Positions 48,638 to 56,807 of a stretch of 64,000 nucleotides of DNA are shown here, one piece after another. The DNA lies in assembly GCF_022095695.1 (NCBI RefSeq), contig NZ_JAIFZM010000007.1, positions 152,773 to 216,772 of the forward strand, given 5' to 3'. The DNA comes from Oceanobacillus jordanicus. GTDB lineage: Bacteria > Bacillota > Bacilli > Bacillales > Amphibacillaceae. A program made the translations under genes and the position numbers. Every line of letters starts with the position of its first letter. Within the stretch, counting starts at the first letter, position 1. The notes under the pieces are model-generated. The model worked only from the letters and a program-made list of their open reading frames with translations. It was not told the DNA's origin and did no database searches.

Positions 48638-49633
48638 ATGAAAAAAATTATTAACGATCCAAATCAAGTTGTACAAGACATGGTGCAAGGAATGGTAGCA
48701 GCCTACCCAGAAGCACTAAAGCAAGTACCTGAGACAATGGTTCTTGCTAGAAAAGATTCACCAGTCCAAGGAAAAGTAGGGATTGTCAGTGGTGGAGGAA
48801 GCGGCCATGAGCCAGCACATGCTGGCTATGTTGGAAAAGGAATGCTTGATGCTGCAGTAGCAGGTGAAGTGTTTACCTCGCCAACACCAGATCAAGTATT
48901 GGAAGCGATCAAGGCAGTAGATGGTGGGTCGGGCGTATTTCTTGTTATAAAGAATTATACAGGAGACGTTATAAACTTTGAAATGGCGGCAGAACTAGCA
49001 GAAGCTGAAGGTATTGATGTTCAGTATGTCGTCGTCAATGATGATGTTGCAGTAGAAGATAGTTCGTTTACGACTGGCCGACGAGGTATTGCAGGAACAG
49101 TCTTTGTCCATAAAATTACAGGCGCAAAAGCAGAGTCTGGTGGATCTTTAACAGAAGTGAAACAGGTTGGAGAAAAAGTGGTTGCCAACGTCCGCTCCAT
49201 GGGGATGGCATTAAAACCATGTACTGTCCCGGCAGCTGGGAGTCCAAGCTTTGAATTGAAAGACGATGAAATGGAGATCGGCATTGGAATTCATGGCGAG
49301 CCTGGGATAGAGCGGAAGGAAATAGCCAGCGCAGACCAAATAGCAGAGGAATTAACCGCAAAAGTATTACAAGATCTTGATTATACTACAGGCGAAGATG
49401 TTGCTGTGATGATTAATGGTCTTGGTTCTACACCAGAAATGGAGCTGTACATTGTAAATAAACGGGTACAGGAAATACTGAAAGAGAAAGGTATTACCGT
49501 GTACAAGACATTTGTCGGAGAGTACATGACAGCACTTGAGATGACAGGATGTTCTGTCACCTTACTCAAGCTGGATGATGAGCTAAAAACATTGCTGGAT
49601 GCCGATTCAGATGCTCCTGCTTTTCGTAGCTAA
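48638..49633 (+). CDS. dhaK: PTS-dependent dihydroxyacetone kinase, substrate-binding subunit
   Basis: A 331-residue protein. GGGSGHEPAHAGYVG forms the substrate site and H219 in GIGIHGEPG is at the position of the histidine that holds dihydroxyacetone as a hemiaminal. DhaK works with DhaL-ADP and DhaM. AGAGGAGAG lies upstream of the ATG. It follows glpK by 188 bases, so the three dha genes may have an extra promoter not recognised here. Confidence 0.96.
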   Translation: MKKIINDPNQVVQDMVQGMVAAYPEALKQVPETMVLARKDSPVQGKVGIVSGGGSGHEPAHAGYVGKGMLDAAVAGEVFTSPTPDQVLEAIKAVDGGSGVFLVIKNYTGDVINFEMAAELAEAEGIDVQYVVVNDDVAVEDSSFTTGRRGIAGTVFVHKITGAKAESGGSLTEVKQVGEKVVANVRSMGMALKPCTVPAAGSPSFELKDDEMEIGIGIHGEPGIERKEIASADQIAEELTAKVLQDLDYTTGEDVAVMINGLGSTPEMELYIVNKRVQEILKEKGITVYKTFVGEYMTALEMTGCSVTLLKLDDELKTLLDADSDAPAFRS

Positions 49634-49663
49634 TATTGGTCAACAAAGAAAGGAGAATTCGCA

Positions 49664-50284
49664 ATGGGATTAGACGTACAACTCATAGTAGACTGGATGA
49701 AAAAAACAAATGAAAAAATGCAGGAAAACAAACCTTATTTAACGACATTGGATCAACCGATAGGGGACGGCGACCATGGGATTAATATGGCAAGGGGCTT
49801 TCAAGAAGTCGAAAATAAGGTAACAAAGGAAACCTATGAGACACCTGCAGATGTGCTAAAAGATGTTGCCATGACGCTCATGTCAAAAGTGGGTGGTGCG
49901 TCTGGCCCATTATTTGGAACAGCCTTTTTAAAACTCTCGACTGCCGTGAAAGGTGCCGAAACGGTCTCATATGAGGCTTTTGTTAACGGGATAGAACAGG
50001 CAGTCGCAGGGGTAAAACAACGTGGTAAGGCAGAAGCTGGAGAAAAAACCATGGTTGATGTGTGGTACCCGGTTTCCGAAGCGCTCACGGAAGAGCAAGA
50101 TTTTACAGCAGAGGTTTTATCAGAGACAGCAAAGCAGGCAATGGAGAATACGAAGGATATGCTGGCCACAAAAGGGCGTGCCGCTTATTTTAAAGACAAG
50201 TCACAGGGACATATTGATCCAGGTTCTGCCTCTTCCTTCTATTTATTTGAAGCATTAAGTGATGTACTAAAGGAGCGTGCATAA
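49664..50284 (+). CDS. dhaL: Dihydroxyacetone kinase, ADP-binding subunit
   Basis: A 206-residue all-helical barrel. GDGDHGINMARGF holds the metal-binding aspartates and SGPLFGTAFL, DPGSASS complete the nucleotide site. It keeps ADP as a cofactor that is rephosphorylated by DhaM. GGAG is upstream, 30 bases after dhaK. Confidence 0.96.
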   Translation: MGLDVQLIVDWMKKTNEKMQENKPYLTTLDQPIGDGDHGINMARGFQEVENKVTKETYETPADVLKDVAMTLMSKVGGASGPLFGTAFLKLSTAVKGAETVSYEAFVNGIEQAVAGVKQRGKAEAGEKTMVDVWYPVSEALTEEQDFTAEVLSETAKQAMENTKDMLATKGRAAYFKDKSQGHIDPGSASSFYLFEALSDVLKERA

Positions 50285-50287
50285 TCG

Positions 50288-50662
50288 ATGAGTTCTTATG
50301 TAGGTATTGTCCTGATTTCTCATAGCCCTAAAATAGCGGAAGGTCTCAAAGATCTAATTCGTCAGGTAATGACAGACGTACCAATTGAAACAGCCGGTGG
50401 TACAGATGACGGTGAGATTGGTACTAGTATTGAGAAAATCACAAGCGCGATAGCGGAAGCAGACAAGGGAGAAGGCGTGCTGTTATTTTATGATATCGGT
50501 AGCGCCAAGATGAATGCGGAAATGGCAATCGAAATGAACGAGACAGAGAAGGCTCTCCTTGTTGAAGGTCCTTTAGTTGAAGGGGCTTATGTAGCAGCAG
50601 TGGAGTCAGGCATGGGGAAAACCTTGCAGGAAGTGCATGACGCTGTAAAGAAAGCATTTTAA
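50288..50662 (+). CDS. dhaM: Phosphotransfer subunit DhaM (EIIA-Man type)
   Basis: A 124-residue single-domain DhaM. H12 in VLISHSPKIAEG is the phosphate carrier, and LFYDIGSAKMNAEMAIE is the conserved core. It lacks the HPr and EI-like domains of the E. coli protein, so it depends on the cell's own EI and HPr. It starts three bases after dhaL. Confidence 0.95.
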   Translation: MSSYVGIVLISHSPKIAEGLKDLIRQVMTDVPIETAGGTDDGEIGTSIEKITSAIAEADKGEGVLLFYDIGSAKMNAEMAIEMNETEKALLVEGPLVEGAYVAAVESGMGKTLQEVHDAVKKAF

Positions 50663-50672
50663 AATAGAATAG

Positions 50673-50716
50673 AGAAACAGCCTTAGGGGAGAAAATCCTT
50701 GAGGCTGTTTTTTTGA
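50673..50716 (+). terminator. Terminator of the glp-dha genes
   Basis: AAACAGCCT pairs with AGGCTGTTT, with an inner AGGGGA/TCCTT pairing, followed by T7. It lies just after dhaM. Confidence 0.88.
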
Positions 50717-50763
50717 TAAGATGGTGGATTAGCGAAGGAAAAAAAGAGGATGTGAAATTCACC

Positions 50764-51086
50764 TTACTTCATAAACCTTCTAACCTGGATACCATTTATA
50801 ACGGTTATGCTAGCCATAACTACTAGCCAAATATAGAGAAGTTTTGGGTCTAGTTCAAGCGTTTCTATCAAATATAAGATATTGGCACGAACAGGAAAAT
50901 AAACCCGTTAAGGATGGCTTGTTTTCCTTGCTGTTTCATATATGCCTCTTTATCCTTTATGTTTTTTGACTTCCCGGTGATACGCCAAAGAAGCAGGTCT
51001 TCTGCTTTGTTATTCAAGTAAGCATAACCGAGGATGAATAAAAAGGTAGACATGATAATTAAAACGATGCCTAAAAGTACAAGCAA
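50764..51086 (-). pseudogene. Small membrane protein gene, probably frameshifted
   Basis: A TTG start at 51086 behind AAAGGA opens a 72-residue frame with an N-terminal helix (LVLLGIVLIIMSTFLFILGY), a basic loop and NGFIFLFVPISYI before TGA at 50868. The overlapping next frame (TTG at 50871, ending 50764) encodes IETLELDPKLLYIWLVVMAS and ends RRFMK, a further helix and basic tail. One added T in ATTTGA would fuse them into a natural-looking 107-residue, three-helix protein. Family not recognised. If the stop is real, the second frame could be translated by TTGA overlap. Confidence 0.55.
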
Positions 51087-51138
51087 ATAAAAAATCCTTT
51101 CCCAAAAATGACATGTTTCTTATTGGATCCTATCCGAT

Positions 51139-51314
51139 TCAGGAATCTCTCTGTTTCAACACTATCGCGTGCATATTTAGATAAATTGCATAAATCCCGA
51201 CTAACAGAATAATGACTTGTCAATTAGATTAATACCAAGCCAGTAATTAAATACAAATAGTAACAAAGCAGAAATTACTACAATAGCCAGCACATTTTTA
51301 AAATACTTATTCAT
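51139..51314 (-). pseudogene. Very small membrane protein gene with one-base frameshift
   Basis: ATG 51314 behind GAGGGATC begins MNKYFKNVLAIVVISALLLF and stops after 37 codons at TAG. Adding one base near 51213-51222 (GACAAG) continues VIILLVGIYAIYLNMHAIVL to a stop at 51139, giving about 58 residues with two helices. It immediately precedes the other small membrane gene on the same strand. Confidence 0.5.
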
Positions 51315-51326
51315 TATTGATCCCTC

Positions 51327-51806
51327 TTATTTCAATTTTTTCATATACCAAGCATCCATTGCATCATGATCAGATCCCTCTAGTGCTTGATCAAGCAGCT
51401 CAAAGCCTAATTTATTGTATAAGGAATTTGCTACCTTGAGCTTGTCTAATGTTTCTAAGTAACAATATGAGTAATGTTCCTTCGCGTATGTAAGAGCCAC
51501 ATTCATCAGCTTTTTTGACAGTCCTATTCCTTGAACTTCTGGTGCGATGTAAAGCTTTTGAAGTTCACACACGTCTGCGGACTGTCCATATGGACCAATG
51601 CCAACACCACCGACGACCACGTCTTGTTCATTGACAGCAACCCAATAATTAGCCGTTGCCAGTTGCTGGTAAAATTGCGCCAAGCTTGCTAGTTGCGGAT
51701 CAAAGTATGCTGTTCCCGGAATGTCTAAATTAAATGATTCTAATGAAAGTTTGATAATATGTTCTATTCTTTGGTTATCTTTTACTTCTATTTCTCGAAT
51801 AATCAT
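51327..51806 (-). CDS. GNAT family N-acetyltransferase
   Basis: A 159-residue single GNAT domain. VCELQKLYIAPEVQGIGLSK is the acetyl-CoA loop (Q-x-x-G-[IL]-[GS]) and NSLYNKLGFELL the closing block. The substrate is unknown. It has the same orientation as the small membrane genes downstream and may be transcribed with them. Confidence 0.88.
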   Translation of the reverse strand: MIIREIEVKDNQRIEHIIKLSLESFNLDIPGTAYFDPQLASLAQFYQQLATANYWVAVNEQDVVVGGVGIGPYGQSADVCELQKLYIAPEVQGIGLSKKLMNVALTYAKEHYSYCYLETLDKLKVANSLYNKLGFELLDQALEGSDHDAMDAWYMKKLK

Positions 51807-51987
51807 GAAAATGCTCCCCCAGCGTATGCAATTTATAGTATTATTCTATTCACTTTCTTTCTACAATTCAATTTAATTGAAGGATATCGTGTAGTTTTTC
51901 TAACAGAAGTGTATATCACCCAACCAGATACATGTTATAGGACTCGAGTTTAATAGTTAAAGATTAGGAGATAAAGGACACAACATC

Positions 51988-52108
51988 CAGCGGAGGAAAA
52001 TTTGTAGACTCCTAGGGGAGAAAAGGCCTAGATAAGGCCCCGTAGTGCGTAAAGCACGAGGAGACTTAGCAGCCGCCCCTGGAAAGCGTAAAATTTTCCG
52101 TAGCGATG
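51988..52108. repeat. Family D Bacillaceae-type repeat, copy 2
   Basis: Contains AGCGGAGGAAAATTTGTAGA, GACTCCTAGGGGAGAAAAGG, GGCCCCGTAGTGCG, AAGCACGAGGAGACTTAGCA and CCGCCCCTGGAAAGCG, with the AAAATTT/AAATTTT ends complementary. This is a degenerate copy of the GACTCCTGCGGGAG...CCGCGGAAAGCG repeat. It occupies most of the gap between the GNAT gene and the small gene at 52161. Confidence 0.8.
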
Positions 52109-52160
52109 ATTTAAACACTTTCCTCATCATTAGCATTTCTGGAGGATAACACTTCATCAC

Positions 52161-52412
52161 TCATCCTCGATTCTTAGAAAAACTTTCTAATTCTCTCTCA
52201 ATCTCTTCATCACTCACCTCAACTTTTTCCTCTTTTAAATCAAGATGTTTACTAATCATTGTTAGTTTTTCTTTAATAGATAGTAACTGGCTAATACCAT
52301 AGAATAGCGACCCTGCGATAATGCCAAATGCAATTACGATACCAAAAACATTAAAATGGAGTAGGATATACCCTAAAATGCTACTAAAAAAGATAGCTCC
52401 AAATAATTTCAT
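52161..52412 (-). CDS. Small hypothetical membrane protein
   Basis: An 83-residue protein with two close membrane helices (residues 4-20 and 23-43, FSSILGYILLHFNVFGIVIA region) followed by a 40-residue charged, helical tail (KEEKVEVSDEEIERELESF). GGAGGAGT precedes the ATG. The family is not recognised; it stands alone between a repeat and the divergent lytS. Confidence 0.7.
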   Translation of the reverse strand: MKLFGAIFFSSILGYILLHFNVFGIVIAFGIIAGSLFYGISQLLSIKEKLTMISKHLDLKEEKVEVSDEEIERELESFSKNRG

Positions 52413-52546
52413 TGATTTAACTCCTCCTTAGAAAAAAATCCCTAATGCCATGATACCATTTTGTCACTGCTTGTTAAGATCGTATTTGATAATGTGATAT
52501 GATAAGCTAAGAATTTATTTTACGGATGTTTAGTGAGGTGCGAGCA

Positions 52547-54292
52547 TTGATTGATTTACTCATAACGATGCTAGAGCGAATTGGTATTTTGGTAGCAGTT
52601 GCTTTTGTGCTGACACGTTTTCGCTTTTTCCAGGACATGATTCATCAAGATCAGCTAAATAATAGAAAGCAGTTTACTGCCATTCTCTTTTTTGGGTTAT
52701 TTGGCATTATGGGAACGTATTATGGTGTGGCCCTTAACACAGGGACTCTACTATTTGATAGTGTCACAATGGATCTCGCTGCAGAGGAAGCAATCGCCAA
52801 TTCTCGTGTGATAGGGGTAGTCATTGCTGGCCTTTTAGGAGGCTATCGAGTAGGAATAGGAGCTGGACTTATAGCAGGGATCCACCGCCTAACGCTCGGC
52901 GGTTTTACTGCTATTTCCTGTAGTTTAGCCAGTGTCATTGCTGGCGCTATGGCTGGTTACTTCAGAAAGAAAGGGAAATATTTAAAGCTCCCAACAGCAT
53001 TTTTGATTGGCGCACTTGCAGAGTCGGTTCAAATGCTCATTATCTTAATTCTTTCCAAACCATTTGAGATGGCGTGGACACTAGTACAGATCATTGGAAT
53101 TCCCATGATATTGGCAAACGGCCTTGGGACAGCAATTTTCTTGTTAATTGTGCAAAATGTTGTAAAAGAAAAAGAAAATGCAAGCGCCGAGCAGGCTCAA
53201 AAAACGTTGCGCATTGCTGAGCAGACGATCGGTTACTTGAGGCAGGGGATGACCAACCAATCGGCATTAGCTGTCTGTTCGATTTTATATAAAGAAATAA
53301 ATCCGAGTGCCGTTGCGATTACCGACAAGGAACTTATTTTGGCGCATGTCGGACTGGCAAGTGATCACCATGTAGCAAATACACCAATTCGCACGAAACT
53401 CACAAAAGAGGTAATTCAGCATGGGAAACTTGTCGTCGCCAATGATGAAACAATTCATTGCAGTGTGGAAGGTTGTCCGCTCGGTGCGGTCGTCATGGCG
53501 CCATTAAAAAGCCGTAATGAAGTTATCGGAACACTGAAGGTCTATTTCCAGTCGGAAAAACACATCACCAATGTAAATTTGGAGCTTATCTCTGGTCTCA
53601 GCTCCTTGTTAAGTACACAGGTAGAGCTAGCAGACACCGAAAAAGCTTACCAGTTAGCAAAAGAGGCAGAAATTAAAGCATTACAGGCGCAAATTAGCCC
53701 ACATTTCCTGTTTAATTCCTTAAATATCATTGTATCCTTAATTCGTACCGATCCAAAAAAGGCACGAAAGCTTTTAATGTCTCTTTCCCATTTCTTTAGG
53801 CAAAACCTAGCTGGAACGACCGCTGAGATTGTTTCCTTAAGACAAGAACTGGAGCATGTGAAGGCATACCTGGAAATCGAATCATCGAGGTTTGTAGACA
53901 AATTACACGTCACCTATGACATCGACGAATCGGTACTTGATAACAATATTCCACCTTTAGCACTGCAGCCACTAGTCGAAAATGCGGTCAAGCATGGAAT
54001 TAAGGAAATGGAAAAAGACGCACTTGTCCATATCTCCATTAAGCGAGAAAAGGACAGGATCGTCATTATAGTTGAAGACAATGGGGTAGGGATTAAAGAG
54101 AGCAAGTTAAAGAACTTAGGCGAAACACAGCTTGAATCCGAAACAGGGACAGGTATTGGTTTGTATAATGTCAACAGACGATTAACGATGACGTTTGGGT
54201 TGCGGGCAGGCATTCAAATAGATAGCAAGCCAGGTCATGGTACTAGAATTAGCTTAAATCTGCCAATTGGAATGGGGGGAATGAATGAATGA
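52547..54292 (+). CDS. lytS: LytS-family sensor histidine kinase
   Basis: A roughly 581-residue kinase with an N-terminal 5TM-5TMR_LYT region (about residues 1-190, with GLLGGYRVGIGAGLIAGIHRL), a GAF-like domain (about 220-360, HCSVEGCPLGAVVMAPLK), the phospho-acceptor histidine in QISPHFLFNSLN, and the ATPase N-box LVENAVKHGIKE and GVGIKESKL. TTG 52547 lies six bases after GAGGTG and aligns with the usual LytS start; the ATG at 52526 has no site. With the CstA gene downstream it probably senses pyruvate, as the related BtsS does in E. coli. Confidence 0.93.
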   Translation: MIDLLITMLERIGILVAVAFVLTRFRFFQDMIHQDQLNNRKQFTAILFFGLFGIMGTYYGVALNTGTLLFDSVTMDLAAEEAIANSRVIGVVIAGLLGGYRVGIGAGLIAGIHRLTLGGFTAISCSLASVIAGAMAGYFRKKGKYLKLPTAFLIGALAESVQMLIILILSKPFEMAWTLVQIIGIPMILANGLGTAIFLLIVQNVVKEKENASAEQAQKTLRIAEQTIGYLRQGMTNQSALAVCSILYKEINPSAVAITDKELILAHVGLASDHHVANTPIRTKLTKEVIQHGKLVVANDETIHCSVEGCPLGAVVMAPLKSRNEVIGTLKVYFQSEKHITNVNLELISGLSSLLSTQVELADTEKAYQLAKEAEIKALQAQISPHFLFNSLNIIVSLIRTDPKKARKLLMSLSHFFRQNLAGTTAEIVSLRQELEHVKAYLEIESSRFVDKLHVTYDIDESVLDNNIPPLALQPLVENAVKHGIKEMEKDALVHISIKREKDRIVIIVEDNGVGIKESKLKNLGETQLESETGTGIGLYNVNRRLTMTFGLRAGIQIDSKPGHGTRISLNLPIGMGGMNE

Positions 54293-55014
54293 AACAAATT
54301 GATGTACTCGTTGTGGATGATGAGCGCTACGCACGCGAGGAACTAGTCCACCTGTTAGGTGACTTTGAACATATTCGCGTAGTAGGGGAGGCGGAATCGG
54401 GAGAGGATGCGATTGTGAAGAGTCTTACCTTGAAGCCAGACGTTGTTTTTCTAGATATCGAGATGCCGAAAATGAACGGGATGGAAGCGGCCAAAGTATT
54501 ACAGGAATTAAAGAAAGCACCGCTCATCATTTTTGCAACAGCATACCCACAGTTTGCGGCAGACGCTTTTCGCCTTGAGGCGCTTGATTATCTATTAAAA
54601 CCCTATGAAGAAGAGCAGCTACAGGAAACGATTTCCCGTGTGGAAAAGCGGTTGTTTACTGCCGATGAGCAGACCATAGTAGCGAAAGGAAAGCTGTCGA
54701 TTGAAACGAATGGGGAAATTCATTATCTTAATCCAGACGATATTCTTTATTTGTCCCGTGAAGAAAAGTTTACCAAGATCTTAACAGATGATAAGGAATA
54801 CCACGTTCGTACCACCTTAAAAGATTTGGAAGCAAGGCTTGCTGGCTTTGAATTTTTTCGTATACATAAAAGCTATGTGGTGAACCTTTCCTATGTAAAA
54901 ATGCTGACACCATGGTTTAATGGTGCCTACCAATTAAAATTAGAAGGGAAAGAAGAAGCATTAGCGGTGAGTCGTAACTATGTCAAAGCACTTCGCAGTA
55001 AGCTGGAACTGTGA
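54289..55014 (+). CDS. lytT: LytT-family response regulator
   Basis: A 241-residue protein: receiver domain with phospho-acceptor D in VVFLDIEMPKMNG, then a C-terminal LytTR DNA-binding domain (about 135-240, LSREEKFTKILTDDKEYHVR and FFRIHKSYVVNLSYV). It overlaps lytS by four bases (ATGA). Target promoters likely include that of cstA, 142 bases downstream. Confidence 0.95.
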   Translation: MKQIDVLVVDDERYAREELVHLLGDFEHIRVVGEAESGEDAIVKSLTLKPDVVFLDIEMPKMNGMEAAKVLQELKKAPLIIFATAYPQFAADAFRLEALDYLLKPYEEEQLQETISRVEKRLFTADEQTIVAKGKLSIETNGEIHYLNPDDILYLSREEKFTKILTDDKEYHVRTTLKDLEARLAGFEFFRIHKSYVVNLSYVKMLTPWFNGAYQLKLEGKEEALAVSRNYVKALRSKLEL

Positions 55015-55118
55015 GACTAGCTCTAGCTGTGCATCTTGATTGTCCGCTAATGCATTTCAATCTCCCTTTGCAACATCTTACGCTAAATAAAGCCTTTTCA
55101 TTGGTTTATGTCTTACAC

Positions 55119-55136
55119 TGTATGTAATCGCATACA
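55119..55136. promoter_or_regulatory. Palindrome upstream of cstA
   Basis: TGTATG and CATACA flank TAATCG as a 6-6-6 inverted repeat about 20 bases before the cstA start. It overlaps where a promoter or early leader should be and could be an operator. LytTR proteins more often bind direct repeats, so the binding protein is open. Confidence 0.35.
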
Positions 55137-55156
55137 TCGGAAGAGAGGGTAATATT

Positions 55157-56608
55157 ATGTATACATTTTTAGCTGGTATTTTACTTTTAATTATAGGGTA
55201 CTTCACGTATGGAAAAATAGTAGAAAAGATATTTGGAGTGAGAGAGGAGAGGGTAACACCTGCTTACACAAGTGGTGATGGTGTAGACTATATGCCAATG
55301 AGTACACCGCGAAACTCTTTGATTCAATTATTAAATATAGCTGGTGTTGGTCCGATTTTTGGTCCAATAATGGGCGCATTATACGGACCAGTTGCTTTCA
55401 TATGGATCGTGGTGGGCTGTATTTTTGCCGGAGCTGTACATGATTACTTAACAGGAATGATTTCCATCCGAAACAGGGGAGCCCATTTACCTGAGCTTGC
55501 TGGAAAATTTCTAGGTAGATTTATGAAACATATTGTAAACGGTTTCGCTGTGTTGTTGCTATTATTAGTTGCTACTGTTTTTGTAACCGCACCAGCAGAT
55601 TTACTTTATAATCTAATGAATGGCTGGGTTGCACTAGGATATATTATCGGCGCCATTTTTGTTTATTATTTACTGGCAACCCTGCTACCAATTGATAAAA
55701 TTATCGGACGAGTTTACCCAATCTTTGGTGCCTTGCTCGTAATTAGTGCAATCGGCGTGGCAGTTGGAATGATTGTAAGAGGTGCTCCAATCCCGGAACT
55801 TACATTGGCAAATTTCCATCCGGATAATGCACCAATCTTTCCATTGTTATTCTTAACCATCTCATGTGGAGCTATCTCTGGATTCCATGCAACACAAACG
55901 CCAATCATTTCTCGTACCACAAAAGGGGAGAAGCAAGGTCGTAAAATTTTCTACGGCATGATGATCGCAGAAGGAATCATCGCCATGATTTGGGCAGCAG
56001 CAGCCATGAGTCTTTTCGACGGACCAGTTGGCCTAAACGAACTGCTTGCAAATGGCGGAACAGCAGCTGTTGTAAGTGAAGCTTCTACCTTAATGCTTGG
56101 TGCTATTGGTGGTACGTTGGCAGTACTTGGAGTTATTATCCTGCCAATCACGTCAGGAGATACAGCATTCCGCAGCGCACGTATGATTATTGCAGATTAT
56201 ATTCGTTTCCCACAGAAAAAAATAATCAATCGTCTGTGGATCGCACTTCCATTATTCGCTATATCGATTGCCCTTACCCAAATTGATTTTAACCTGTTAT
56301 GGCGCTATTTCTCTTGGGCAAACCAGTCAACAGCAGTAATCGCCTTGTTTGTCGGATCCATGTATTTGTTCATTGCCAAGAAGAATTATTGGATTGCCTT
56401 AATTCCAGGTACGTTTATGCTAATGGCAACCATGACCTATATACTAAATGCTCCAATAGGCTTCCGCTTACCGATGAATATTTCATATATCGGCGCAACG
56501 ATTATTACGATCGCACTTGTCATAACCTTCTTCTTTGCAGCAGTAAAGGCTCGGAGAAACAACATACCATTAGAAGAAGATATTACAAGCTGGAAAAAGT
56601 CAGCATAA
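55157..56608 (+). CDS. cstA: CstA-family transporter, probable pyruvate permease
   Basis: A 483-residue protein of about 13-14 helices, the shorter form found in Firmicutes. The N-terminal CstA blocks are YTSGDGVDYMPMSTPRNSL, HFTSIAG being replaced by LLNIAGVGPIFGPI, and GAVHDYLTGMISIRNRG. ISGFHATQTPIISRT is the later conserved block. CstA and its relative BtsT take up pyruvate or peptides under starvation. Linkage to lytST favours pyruvate here; that is inference. Confidence 0.92.
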   Translation: MYTFLAGILLLIIGYFTYGKIVEKIFGVREERVTPAYTSGDGVDYMPMSTPRNSLIQLLNIAGVGPIFGPIMGALYGPVAFIWIVVGCIFAGAVHDYLTGMISIRNRGAHLPELAGKFLGRFMKHIVNGFAVLLLLLVATVFVTAPADLLYNLMNGWVALGYIIGAIFVYYLLATLLPIDKIIGRVYPIFGALLVISAIGVAVGMIVRGAPIPELTLANFHPDNAPIFPLLFLTISCGAISGFHATQTPIISRTTKGEKQGRKIFYGMMIAEGIIAMIWAAAAMSLFDGPVGLNELLANGGTAAVVSEASTLMLGAIGGTLAVLGVIILPITSGDTAFRSARMIIADYIRFPQKKIINRLWIALPLFAISIALTQIDFNLLWRYFSWANQSTAVIALFVGSMYLFIAKKNYWIALIPGTFMLMATMTYILNAPIGFRLPMNISYIGATIITIALVITFFFAAVKARRNNIPLEEDITSWKKSA

Positions 56609-56610
56609 TG

Positions 56611-56643
56611 AAAAGGTATCAGGGAGACCTGATACCTTTTTTT
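56611..56643 (+). terminator. Terminator of cstA
   Basis: AAAAGGTATCAGG and CCTGATACC form a perfect stem around GAGA, followed by T7. Confidence 0.95.
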
Positions 56644-56694
56644 AGATAAGAAAGCAATTCTCTAAAAAATTCCTCGTTCCCAGCCAATACTACC

Positions 56695-56719
56695 AGACTA
56701 TTTTTCTTTAAAATAGTCT
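56695..56719. terminator. Perfect inverted repeat between cstA and the CitA-type kinase
   Basis: AGACTATTTT and AAAATAGTCT pair over 10 bases around TCTTT and are followed by CTTTT. It sits just before the kinase promoter and may be a second terminator or an operator. Confidence 0.45.
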
Positions 56720-56720
56720 C

Positions 56721-56749
56721 TTTTCAGTACACATTTACCATGATATGAT
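56721..56749 (+). promoter_or_regulatory. Promoter candidate of the CitA-type kinase gene
   Basis: TTTTCA (56721-56726), a 17-base spacer and TATGAT (56744-56749). The -35 is weak, the -10 good. Confidence 0.45.
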
Positions 56750-56807
56750 AAAGCGATTACATAGATGAATTGCAAGTAGATATAGATTCATAGAAAGGGG
56801 AATGTCT

